NCBI RefSeq assembly: GCF_044904605.1 | Contig: NZ_JADIKI010000021.1 | Coordinates: forward strand, 1-64,000 | From: Dyella_B humi | GTDB lineage: Bacteria > Pseudomonadota > Gammaproteobacteria > Xanthomonadales > Rhodanobacteraceae | Direction: 5' to 3' | Length of the DNA stretch: 64,000 nucleotides | Shown: one piece after another, positions 18,294 to 25,818 of the stretch | Numbering within the stretch: the stretch's first letter is position 1 | Layout of the letters: every line of letters begins with the position of its first letter | Program-made: the position numbers and the translations under genes | The notes under the pieces: model-generated | Database searches by the model: none | What the model was told of the DNA's origin: nothing | Seen by the model: the letters and a program-made list of their open reading frames with translations, nothing else

Positions 18294-18893
18294 ATGGTAC
18301 GATGCTCAAAAGCTCCGTACGAGTTTGTAGCACCACTCATGAGCCGAAGCCGGAAAGCCAATTTCAAACGTGCCGCACAAAAGCGAAGAGAGGTGCGTGC
18401 CAACGCCCGACGTGCGGAAAAGAAAGTGGAGCAAGCCGCCTGGGCAGCTGATGCTCCGATTCGCGAAGCAAAAAATATAGAGCGGCTATCCAACGAAACG
18501 TTGTTGCTCGTCAAGGTTGATGGGGAAGTTTATTCCGGATTGGTCCAACACAACGGATCTTGGGAATATCTCCGACGGGATGGTCTGGCCACGCCGGAAC
18601 CACTTTTCGATGATCCCGTTCTAGCTACGCTATGGCTTTATGCCGACGTGTCGTACAAACGTGAATACCAGCCATCTTCCATGGTGGAAGTCGAAGAGCG
18701 ACATGCATCGGCAACAGCTTTTCTCTCGGATATTCGAGAAAAACTGCATGTAGCGTTTTATGCAGGCGAACTCGACAATCGAATCATTGACCCTTGCCTG
18801 TGCGATGCGACCGATTTATTCCTTGATCATTTCGCCGACGAAACTGCACGCCGTGCGATAGAAGAACGACGAGCGAACGGAGACTATCGCTAA
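18294..18893 (+). CDS. Unknown 199-residue island protein
   Basis: The start is uncertain: ATG 18294, TTG 18288 or ATG 18339 (MSRSRKANFKRA); none has a clear Shine-Dalgarno sequence. The N-terminal 45 residues are strongly basic and helical (KANFKRAAQKRREVRANARR), suggesting nucleic-acid contact. A more ordinary globular part follows (LLLVKVDGEVYSGLV, WEYLRRDGL, DVSYKREYQPSS). I recognise no family. It lies 55 bp after the truncated kfrA copy and 82 bp before the TniQ-like gene on the same strand, so the three could be cotranscribed. Confidence 0.6.
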   Translation: MVRCSKAPYEFVAPLMSRSRKANFKRAAQKRREVRANARRAEKKVEQAAWAADAPIREAKNIERLSNETLLLVKVDGEVYSGLVQHNGSWEYLRRDGLATPEPLFDDPVLATLWLYADVSYKREYQPSSMVEVEERHASATAFLSDIREKLHVAFYAGELDNRIIDPCLCDATDLFLDHFADETARRAIEERRANGDYR

Positions 18894-18975
18894 CTTGAGC
18901 TATTCGATTGGCTCGATAGCTGTCGTCATAACGACTTCAAGTGGCGGCATTTGTTGAAGGTAATGGTGCTGACTT

Positions 18976-20199
18976 ATGCCTATTACTCTCGTCCAACAGC
19001 ACCCTCACGGGTTTCTTCGAGGCCCATTCTGGGATGAATGCTTGTCCAGTTGGGTGGATCGCCAGGACGGCGCGATCGCCATAGTGCCCGACAAACGTGC
19101 GGATGATGCGCCGCACTTTCTTGAGCACGACTACGGCAACCTGAAAGTCCTTGACCCAGATATAGATGAGCCACTCGCAAACCAGCTCCAACGAGCTGCT
19201 TGGTGGCCCGCTCCATATGTATTGCCGCCTGAAGAGCGCGACTGGGTATGTTTTCGATGCCTTCGTGGACGCTGGGCGAGGGGGCTTCCGTTGTACCGAA
19301 GCCGCAGTTGGTCGATTGCTTGGCACGGGAGCTGCCCGACGCACGGTCCACTGACTAGGGCCGTGCGCCTCCCAAAAAGATTGAACGACTGGCCTGTTGA
19401 AGCTTTCTCCGATCCAAATCCCGCTGCCCACGATCGTATGCTGCTTATTACGCGATTATTTGGCGTCCCCATTAATGTCTTTCACGACCAGCGAGGACAT
19501 CACCTCGAGGCCGCCTTGGACGATATCAGCACCAGCAGATGGCATCCTCGCTTCTTCGATCAGCTGTCACTTCATCACGCCTACGCCGCGATTACAGAGC
19601 TGTTGTTAATCCAGTTTGCTGGGAGGAGGCGCAAGCCGCGCCTTAAACGATTGAACGCTCCAGCTTTCAGCGGAAAGGTGGTTTATCCAGGGAAGCGTCC
19701 CCGCGAAAGCTCCACAGTTCAATATTGGTGGCGTTCTAACCTTACGGCACACCATCTCAACGTTCTTGCGGAAGCCATTTTATCAATATGGACAGGAACT
19801 CCTTTGCCGCGCGACGCAGGTCCCGCGGAACGTACCAGGCTCATCGTTAGAATCATTGGCTGGGATTTGTGGGAAGCTGACAGTGCCCGCAACCTCGTAT
19901 GCACCTGTAGTCGGAGCGAGCATGGCAACTTGTATCCGGCACCTCATCCGTATGGGCTCGATGCGCTCATAGGCGTGTTCCCTGAGCCGTTGCGAGATAA
20001 GTTGGAAAAAGGACTTTTGAACTTTCACCGTAGCCATGGCCATGGCCGACCACCGCTCAGCGATCACCAGGTCGCTATGTATTGCGTGTTCGATAAGCCG
20101 GTACGGCAAAACGCGGCGGGCGCCGATGCAGACTTTCTACAAATGTTGTCCACGGAGACCGGGAAATCTTTTGGAATCAACCGCCGGCACGATCTTTAA
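18976..20199 (+). CDS. TniQ-like zinc-finger protein
   Basis: 407 residues. The N-terminal segment GPFWDECLSSWVDR and the finger CFRCLRGRW...SWSIAWHGSCPTHG (C-x2-C ... C-x2-H) follow the TniQ pattern (ESLSSWLxR; CxxC...CPxHG). TniQ proteins are target-choice factors of Tn7-like and Tn5053-like transposons and bridge the target complex to the transposase. No TniA, TniB, TnsC or Cascade gene is in the window, so this copy stands alone with a tyrosine recombinase island. The rest of the protein (Trp- and Arg-rich, HGHGRPPLSDHQVAMYCVFD) is not assigned. The gene ends 55 bp before dif. Family call is motif-based; role here is open. Confidence 0.7.
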   Translation: MPITLVQQHPHGFLRGPFWDECLSSWVDRQDGAIAIVPDKRADDAPHFLEHDYGNLKVLDPDIDEPLANQLQRAAWWPAPYVLPPEERDWVCFRCLRGRWARGLPLYRSRSWSIAWHGSCPTHGPLTRAVRLPKRLNDWPVEAFSDPNPAAHDRMLLITRLFGVPINVFHDQRGHHLEAALDDISTSRWHPRFFDQLSLHHAYAAITELLLIQFAGRRRKPRLKRLNAPAFSGKVVYPGKRPRESSTVQYWWRSNLTAHHLNVLAEAILSIWTGTPLPRDAGPAERTRLIVRIIGWDLWEADSARNLVCTCSRSEHGNLYPAPHPYGLDALIGVFPEPLRDKLEKGLLNFHRSHGHGRPPLSDHQVAMYCVFDKPVRQNAAGADADFLQMLSTETGKSFGINRRHDL

Positions 20200-20254
20200 A
20201 TAGAGGACAACAATTAAAAATACCGACTCCGACGTGTCGAAGGCCGCGAATCAA

Positions 20255-20282
20255 ATTTGACATAATATACATTATGCGCAAT
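20255..20282 (-). other. dif: dif, chromosome dimer resolution site (XerCD target)
   Basis: Read on the minus strand the site is an XerC arm ATTGCGCATAA, a central TGTATA and an XerD arm TTATGTCAAAT. Against the E. coli dif site this is 25 of 28 identical, with the centre and the inner arms exact. XerC/XerD recombine two dif sites to resolve chromosome dimers at the terminus. Octamers of the FtsK-orienting type (GGGNAGGG) read toward this site from both sides in the window. Filamentous-phage debris follows immediately, and such phages integrate at dif. This is the best-supported non-coding feature of the window. Confidence 0.92.
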
Positions 20283-20296
20283 TTAGGGCGAGCCCG

Positions 20297-20434
20297 ATGA
20301 GGGAACCGGACGGTCCGCCAACCCTGCCGGAACTGGCGCTGCTGCTGTTTCTCGTCGTCGCCGTCGTGCTCGTCGTCGCACATGGCATATCTCAGCCAAT
20401 GGATTTCGCGAGTTACGACACGCGTGCTTTTTGA
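20297..20434 (+). CDS. 45-residue single-helix membrane peptide next to dif (inovirus-like)
   Basis: ATG 20297 to TGA 20432-20434, preceded by AGGGCGAG. The product has a short acidic N-terminus (MREPDGPPTLPE), one strongly hydrophobic helix (LALLLFLVVAVVLVVAHG) and a short polar tail. Size and layout fit the small coat or accessory membrane proteins of filamentous phages, and the position directly beside dif fits a phage that integrates there. No specific homologue is recognised, and no phage ori, Zot-type assembly or replication gene is present. Confidence 0.5.
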   Translation: MREPDGPPTLPELALLLFLVVAVVLVVAHGISQPMDFASYDTRAF

Positions 20435-20598
20435 GCTACAAAAGTTGCGCTGAGTTCTTGGGCGTGAGTTTCCGGACGGTTCGCTATTGGAGCGCCAACT
20501 ATTCGGTGATCGACACCGGCTACGGCATCCCCGCCGATCATCTGGCGCACCTGGGTCTGCATCAGGCGCGGCTGGATATTCGCAGCACGCCCGGCTAG
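20425..20598 (+). pseudogene. Remnant of a phage helix-turn-helix regulator (internal deletion)
   Basis: An open frame from about 20425 to TAG 20596-20598 encodes SYKSCAEFLGVSFRTVRYW, a helix-turn-helix segment, then jumps to YGIPADHLAHLGLHQARLD. Both pieces resemble the two ends of the small regulator common in Xanthomonas-type filamentous phages (YRACARFLGVSxRTVRxW ... FAADHLAHLWLTVEQARFW), with the middle missing. No start codon fits well. Together with dif and the membrane peptide, it marks a decayed inovirus insertion. Confidence 0.5.
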
Positions 20599-20659
20599 GG
20601 CTCCACCTTCACCTGCGGCTTCGGACACGAACGCTTACTGGCGCCGGAAACGCACGATT

Positions 20660-20687
20660 CCCACGCCGCCGGATAAGGCGGCGTGGG
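20660..20687. terminator. Perfect 11-bp stem hairpin between phage debris and HAF gene
   Basis: Arms CCCACGCCGCC and GGCGGCGTGGG with loop GGATAA. It lies between the plus-strand phage remnant and the 3' end of the minus-strand HAF gene (20728), so it could end transcription from both sides. There is no T tract on either strand, so factor-independent termination is uncertain. Confidence 0.5.
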
Positions 20688-20727
20688 CTGATTACAAAAC
20701 GCGGCATGAGGCCTAGCACTCGTGTCG

Positions 20728-21627
20728 CTACGGCGTCCGCACGAATCCGTTCACGACGCCCGCGGAGTTAACATAGAGTCCCACGATGACACCGCTAGGG
20801 TTGATCCCTGTTGCCTCAGTGAACGAGGCTCCGGGGTAGTCGAACGACGTGTAAGCGCCATTGAACAGAAAACCGTGGCTGACGCCCGAAGCATCGGTGT
20901 AAACCCCCACCACGTCACCCGGAGCGTTGGCGCCGCCAGCAAACGTAAACGTGGCGCCTGGATAGTTGATGGTGGCATACGATCCGTGGAACAGCAGGTA
21001 CCCTTGGCACTGTGTGGAACATGTCGTTCCACTTAGATGTGTGTAAGCACCAACGACTGCGCCAGATGGGATCACCACGCTGCTGGTACTACTGGCCGCA
21101 CCTGGTGGGTCGAAGGTCGCCGAGAAGACGCCCTTCTTGGACACCAGGAAACTGTGGGTAACGTTGGCGTTGCCGGTGGCGCCGCAGGCAGCGTCGGAAC
21201 AGGTAGCGCCTGACAATTCACCTGAAGGGTTAATGCTACTGAGCTCTGTACCAGCCGCGCCTGGGTAGTCAACCGTTGTGTAAGACCCATCGCTTAAAAT
21301 GAAACCGTGGCTGACGCCAGCCACGTCGACGTAGGCGCCCACAATATCTCCCCGCGGATTGATAAAGTTGGCAGTCGTAAACGTGGAGCCCGGGGGGTCG
21401 AACGGCGTAAACTCCCCTCCCGTTAGCGTAAAACCGTGCAAGGCTCCACCCGCCGTGAGGGTGTAACCGCCGACGCTCGTACCCTGGGGATTGGGGCCGC
21501 CAACAAGTTCAGTGAGTACAGCGCCAGGATAATGGACCGACGTATAGGTCTGCGCCCACGCGAACGACGGCACTGCAACGGCCGCACCGATCGTACACAT
21601 TGCGATGAACCGAGATACCTTAGTCAT
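20728..21627 (-). CDS. Secreted HAF-type repeat protein
   Basis: 299 residues from ATG 21627, which follows an AGGAGA sequence; the longer frame to 21705 is rejected because MTKVSRFIAMCTIGAAVAVPSFAWA is a clean Sec signal. The mature protein is about six repeats of 45-50 residues, each with the pattern Y/FDYPGA..T...INPSG.IVG.Y.D..GV.HGF, the HAF/HGF extracellular repeat signature. A beta-propeller-like fold is expected. One repeat has paired Cys (TCSDAACG, TCSTQCQG). Function is unknown; surface or matrix proteins are typical. It stands alone next to dif. Confidence 0.82.
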   Translation of the reverse strand: MTKVSRFIAMCTIGAAVAVPSFAWAQTYTSVHYPGAVLTELVGGPNPQGTSVGGYTLTAGGALHGFTLTGGEFTPFDPPGSTFTTANFINPRGDIVGAYVDVAGVSHGFILSDGSYTTVDYPGAAGTELSSINPSGELSGATCSDAACGATGNANVTHSFLVSKKGVFSATFDPPGAASSTSSVVIPSGAVVGAYTHLSGTTCSTQCQGYLLFHGSYATINYPGATFTFAGGANAPGDVVGVYTDASGVSHGFLFNGAYTSFDYPGASFTEATGINPSGVIVGLYVNSAGVVNGFVRTP

Positions 21628-21830
21628 AAGATTTTCTCCTGATTCTTGTGTGAAGTTACGGGCCGAAGGACTGATGGAGCCTACGGCTCCATCCACGTGC
21701 CCCACAAAGGAGATTGCGCGCTGAACGATTCCTTACGAACGCATAGGCGTAGCGGTCGCTTATGAGTAAAAATGAACTGATGCCTCCCTAATTTACCAAA
21801 TCTGTTGTTATCGAAACGTCCCAGGCCGAG

Positions 21831-22098
21831 CTATTTCTGAGCCGGGAGCTGGCAGCCCTCGAATTCAATTTCCGCGTACTGGCGCAAGCGCGCGACACCA
21901 GCATTCCGCTGCTCGAACGCCTGCGTTATCTGAGCATCGATGCCGATGGCCTTTCTTTTGCCACACTCGTTCTCGCGCAATGCGCCCGGCCTTCGTTGAG
22001 AACCAAAATCCGTCTTGAACTTCGACAAACTCTTCGCTCAGCAACTTAACCAAGGCGTCCTGGATTTGCTCCTGCGTAAACGCCCATGTCTCCTCCAT
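21831..22098 (-). pseudogene. Small conserved-looking ORF with a frameshift
   Basis: ATG 22098 opens METWAFTQEQ-type sequence (MEETWAFTQEQIQDALVKLL, EFVEVQDGFWFS) that runs well to about 21940. The frame then turns into unlikely sequence (HRHRCSDN), while the neighbouring frame continues sensibly (AIGIDAQITQAFEQRN...RLRQYAEIEFEG) to TAG at 21831. A single-base indel near 21940-21960 would restore one protein of about 88 residues. It may be a true pseudogene or an assembly error. No family is recognised. 230 bp without features separate it from the chemotaxis gene. Confidence 0.45.
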
Positions 22099-22328
22099 TT
22101 TGACTGTCTCGCGTCGATTGCCGAGGGTAATCCCTCCCCCGGCATCTTGTCAGGGGTGACTGTGTCTCGCGTCGCTGCAATCTCGTGCAAGCAAGAAGGT
22201 CTTCATCATTTATTAGATGATTGACCCTGTGCAATAAAGAGCATTTGGGCGCGCTGTGTCGTCGAAATTTTGATAGGGCCCGGGTGCGCTGACGACGTCC
22301 CGGCCGCGTGCCTGCGTCGCTGCAAGCA

Positions 22329-23897
22329 TCAGACATTTCCTCTTGATCCGGCGAGACGTACCGAAAATGCGGATACTGTTTCGTTTAAATGGTTTGCTTG
22401 TTGCTTTAGCGATTGTGTCGCTTCAGCTGCTTCCTCGACCAATGTCGTGTTCTGCCGCGTCACCTGATCCATTTGATTGATGGCTCGGTTGACCTGTTCG
22501 ATACCGCGACTTTGCTCGTCCGAGGCAGCTGAAATCTCGGCGATGATCTCCGACACGCGCCGCACCGCTTGCTGCACTTGGGAGGTCGTTTGACCTGCTT
22601 CTTTGGTCTGGTCGTAACCTAGCTTAATGGTTTCGACCGAGCGCTCGATGAGGTCCTTGATTTCCCGCGCCGCCGAGGATGAGTGTTGCGCCAAACTCCT
22701 TACTTCCTCCGCAACCACGGCAAAGCCACGACCTTGTTCACCGGCGCGTGCGGCTTCCACAGCGGCATTCAAGGAAAGAATATTGGTTTGGAAGGCGATG
22801 CTTTCGATGACTGCAGTGATTTCGGCAATTTTCGTTGAGCTCGACGATATATCGGTCATCGTTCCGATGACGCGTTCTACTGCAGTGCTTCCGCGGGCAG
22901 ATGTGTCGGACATATCGGACGCAAGGACGCTGGCTAAACGGGCGCTATTGGCATTTTGTTGGACAGCGGCAGTTAGCTCTTCAATACTCGCGGCTGTTTC
23001 TTCCAGCGATGCTGCTTGTTGTTGGGTACGTAGGGAAAGGTGGTTGTTGCCACTTGCGATTTGCCCAGCCGCCGCGTCCACGGTGTTGCTTGCCGCTTGT
23101 GCTGTGCCAACGACCTCGGCCATGCGCGCCATCAGACTGTTTAGTGCGATAGCGGTGAGACCGATTTCATCGTTGCGTTCAACTGAAGCGGTCCGGGACA
23201 GGTCGAGCGAGGCGTTAATCTCTTGCAGGGTGCGCTGTAAATTACCGAGGCCTCGGCGGATCAAACGGTAAAGGTGTGTGCCGAAGCCACCGGTAATGAG
23301 CAGTGCAGCGAGTACGATCGTTACCAATAGACCCAGAGCTAGGTTGTAAGCGGCGGCATTTTCCTTCTGTACTGCATCCGACTGCTCGACAACATAAGCA
23401 AGATGGTTATGGAAACCGTCATTGAGAGCGACGGCGGCTTTATGCACTTGCCCATCGTTATGCAGCATGGCCAGGGCGCCATCCCTATCACGGTTGTGGA
23501 GCTTGTCAAAGAAGCTGGCGCGCGCGTTGCGATAGGCTGCCATATGTATTTTGTCCGCCTCTAGTAGCGCGCGGTCGCGTTCGTCGACAACGCTGTTGTT
23601 CGCATAAGCGGCCATGTGGGCATCAAAGCTTTTGTCGGCGTCGGCAAGCTGCTTTTGCATGCCGTCCTGGCTCGCTTTATCGATCCCATCCACCACATAG
23701 CGATATACCGTCAGACGCATGGTGCCGACGTCGTCCAACGCCATCGAGATGGTCTTGATGCCTGGGATGGTGTGCGTTTCGAGGCCAACAATACGTTGGT
23801 ATGAATGATGAAGTTGCGTCAATCCATAGCCGCCAACGAATACAAGCGCGATCAGAGCGATGAACAAGGTCAGGATCAAGCGTTGAACGATCGTCAT
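22329..23897 (-). CDS. Methyl-accepting chemotaxis protein
   Basis: 522 residues from ATG 23897, which follows CCGAGG; the upstream ATG 23927 adds ten unlikely residues. Helix 1 (about 5-27), a four-helix-bundle periplasmic sensor (about 35-185, with VDGIDKASQDGMQKQLADADKSF), helix 2 (about 190-212), HAMP, then the cytoplasmic hairpin with the canonical tip AVEAARAGEQGRGFAVVAEE and flanking methylation helices (LSLRTQQQAASLEETAASIEE). It passes ligand state to CheA/CheW; the ligand is unknown. No CheR-docking pentapeptide ends the protein (RLAGSRGNV). No che genes are nearby. Confidence 0.95.
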   Translation of the reverse strand: MTIVQRLILTLFIALIALVFVGGYGLTQLHHSYQRIVGLETHTIPGIKTISMALDDVGTMRLTVYRYVVDGIDKASQDGMQKQLADADKSFDAHMAAYANNSVVDERDRALLEADKIHMAAYRNARASFFDKLHNRDRDGALAMLHNDGQVHKAAVALNDGFHNHLAYVVEQSDAVQKENAAAYNLALGLLVTIVLAALLITGGFGTHLYRLIRRGLGNLQRTLQEINASLDLSRTASVERNDEIGLTAIALNSLMARMAEVVGTAQAASNTVDAAAGQIASGNNHLSLRTQQQAASLEETAASIEELTAAVQQNANSARLASVLASDMSDTSARGSTAVERVIGTMTDISSSSTKIAEITAVIESIAFQTNILSLNAAVEAARAGEQGRGFAVVAEEVRSLAQHSSSAAREIKDLIERSVETIKLGYDQTKEAGQTTSQVQQAVRRVSEIIAEISAASDEQSRGIEQVNRAINQMDQVTRQNTTLVEEAAEATQSLKQQANHLNETVSAFSVRLAGSRGNV

Positions 23898-24159
23898 AAA
23901 ACCTCGGGGAAGCGTATCTAGCGCCAAGGTGCAGCGGTGGTGCCGGCAAAGAATCAGATGAGTGTCAGAAAAATGGGAAAGAGTTGCAGAGCTTCTGATC
24001 GGTGAGTCATATCAGTTGTTTGGCTCGTGATGATCCATGGCGTGTAATCGGCTCCCTCCCCCTTCAACTTGAGGACTTGTGCTCCGGCCAGTAGTGAGCA
24101 CGCCCAAGCAGTCAGTTGCGTAACATCTATATGTATATGGATCCTAGCGAGATCGTGTC

Positions 24160-24408
24160 GCGGCCAAGGTGACCTACGCGTTCGTGGTCAACGAAAAGGG
24201 GCAGTTGCAGTCGATCCATTGGGGACCGCGACTGGCACCGGGCGACCCTTTGCCGGCACCCGTCATACCTCCCGGCCGTGACTCGATCGATGGCGTGGTC
24301 AACGTGATCCCGCAGGAATATACCGGCTGGGACGAAGGGATCTACTACGAGCCGGATTTCAAAGTGACGTTTCCAGACGGCAATCGCGACCTGGTCCTGC
24401 ACTACGTG
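24160..24408 (+). pseudogene. 249-bp internal fragment of the GH36 alpha-galactosidase gene
   Basis: These 249 bases align without gaps to 29301-29549 of the complete gene with 19 mismatches (about 92 percent). They encode 83 codons of its N-terminal beta-sandwich (AAKVTYAFVVNEKGQLQSI...VLHYV). Homology begins at GCGGCCAAGG and ends at CACTACGTG on both sides. No start, signal peptide or catalytic domain is present, so the fragment is dead. The same orientation and 5 kb spacing suggest a past duplication or deletion that left one truncated copy, or a gene-conversion donor. Confidence 0.9.
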
Positions 24409-24411
24409 CTA

Positions 24412-24963
24412 TCACGACCACCGTTCCGCGATAGCTTTTCTCTCAATGTTGTTCGCGTACAAAGGAGCTTCTTCGGCGTTGTGAGCGTTCAAGGCTTTTC
24501 TCGCAACCACGCGCGCCTGTTCCAAGGTGATTCCTCTCTTCTCGAGCATTTCGAGATAGTCAGGCGTGATACGCACTTCGATGTGATTCGTGAATCTTGT
24601 CGTTTTGGCATCAAGCGCCTGGACGGAAAGATCCCAGACCACGATCACTTTGGTTCGTTCGTCTATCGCCGGGCCAATCGAATCCGACATCGAAACCAGG
24701 CGGCAATGTGCCCTTTCGGCAATATCCTCCACGTAATGCTGGATCAGAAGGTTCCCGACGTTTTCGACGTTGATGGACATGCGCTTTCCATCGATGCGGA
24801 ACGTTGCACCGCCCGCAATGTGTGCTTTTGAGCACGTCTGATACTCAGCATCAGTGAGGGAAAACACCCATTCGGTAAGATCGATGCTTTCCACCGGCGC
24901 GTGTATGGTGGCTTCTACGACCGACATTGCGATCAAATCGTCACTACTTTGCGTGCTATTCAT
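24412..24963 (-). CDS. Unknown 183-residue protein, operon partner of cysteine hydrolase
   Basis: Starts at ATG 24963, which is preceded by CAGGGGAAG; the longer frame to 25158 would run through the hydrolase gene and is rejected. The protein (SVVEATIHAPVESIDLTEWVFSL ... CSKAHIAGGATFRIDGKRMSINVE ... IEVRITPDYLEML) has an alternating strand-helix look that could be an SRPBCC/polyketide-cyclase-like cavity fold, but I do not recognise a family with certainty. It follows the cysteine hydrolase by 17 bp on the same strand, so it is presumably cotranscribed and under the same palindromic operator. Its 3' end directly abuts the galactosidase fragment. Confidence 0.7.
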   Translation of the reverse strand: MNSTQSSDDLIAMSVVEATIHAPVESIDLTEWVFSLTDAEYQTCSKAHIAGGATFRIDGKRMSINVENVGNLLIQHYVEDIAERAHCRLVSMSDSIGPAIDERTKVIVVWDLSVQALDAKTTRFTNHIEVRITPDYLEMLEKRGITLEQARVVARKALNAHNAEEAPLYANNIERKAIAERWS

Positions 24964-24980
24964 GGTGCTTCCCCTGCCCG

Positions 24981-25607
24981 TCAGATCGAAAGTTTCTCGA
25001 TGATTTCTTGTGTCGAGAGAATGGCGTTTGCATAAGCGGGCATGTTGAATTTGAGAGACGCATCCATCTCCGCATGCCCAAAGCTGCCGATGGCATCCTT
25101 GACGAGCGTCACCTCGTATCCCAACTCGGCCGCAAAGCGCACGGTGGATTCGATGCAAGTGTTGGCTCGCATGCCAATAACGATGACTTTGCGTAAGCCG
25201 TGTTTCTTCAACTGAAGGTCAAGGTCGGTGTTGGCAAACCCGCTGGACATCCAGTGCTCTTGTGCGACGACGTCGCCAGGCTTCGGCTCGAAATCCGGAT
25301 GAAAACTGCCACCCCAGGTGCCGTCAGCGAACACATGATTGTGGTGGGCGCTAGCCTGCACGGGAGGCATCGTCTTCCAATGCAGATGGGTATCGCCTTC
25401 GCGCCATCGGTGATGCGGAGCTATGAACACCTGGATGCCGCGCGACCGCGCAGCGGCCAGGACCTGACGCATATGTTCAACAACGTTTAGAGACGCCAGC
25501 GTCTCGCGGCTTAGCTCGTAGAGCTTTCCCCCTTCCGACAGGAAGTCGTTATAGGGATCAACAATCAGCAAGCCCGTCAATTCAGGTTCGTAGGTTGTCT
25601 CTGCCAT
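24981..25607 (-). CDS. Isochorismatase-family cysteine hydrolase
   Basis: 208 residues. The catalytic triad signals are Asp in LLIVDPYNDF (about 17), a Lys in the central part and the nucleophile Cys 151 in MRANTCIESTVRFA. Relatives cleave amides or esters such as nicotinamide, N-carbamoylsarcosine or small drugs; substrate cannot be read from sequence. The many His residues near HHRWREGDTHLHW may shape the pocket. ATG 25607 follows CAGGAG. The gene is divergent from a TetR regulator across a 45-bp perfect palindrome, so it is likely repressed until a small molecule binds that regulator. Confidence 0.88.
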   Translation of the reverse strand: MAETTYEPELTGLLIVDPYNDFLSEGGKLYELSRETLASLNVVEHMRQVLAAARSRGIQVFIAPHHRWREGDTHLHWKTMPPVQASAHHNHVFADGTWGGSFHPDFEPKPGDVVAQEHWMSSGFANTDLDLQLKKHGLRKVIVIGMRANTCIESTVRFAAELGYEVTLVKDAIGSFGHAEMDASLKFNMPAYANAILSTQEIIEKLSI

Positions 25608-25755
25608 GGGTCCACTCCTGTCCGAGGTTTAAGCGTTCTTTGTCGTGGAATGAGCCATCAGGGCTCCCCGAATGGGTTGTCGGCCTAAAGCCCTTCCACA
25701 CTCGTGCCACCCAGCTAAGCCACCTGGGTGTCGCTTGAGACCGTGCACATGCATA

Positions 25756-25800
25756 ATAGCGTACGACTGAACTCTATAATAGAGTTCAGTCGTACGCTAT
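25756..25800. promoter_or_regulatory. Perfect 20-bp-arm palindrome, TetR operator candidate
   Basis: Arms 25756-25775 and 25781-25800 are exact inverse complements (first arm ATAGCGTACGACTGAACTCT) around a 5-bp ATAAT spacer; TATAAT at 25775-25780 is embedded in the centre. It lies 19 bp before the tetR start and about 150 bp before the divergent hydrolase start. The position over a -10 hexamer fits repression and autoregulation by the adjacent TetR protein. Confidence 0.85.
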
Positions 25801-25818
25801 TTCAAGGATTTTTTCTAT

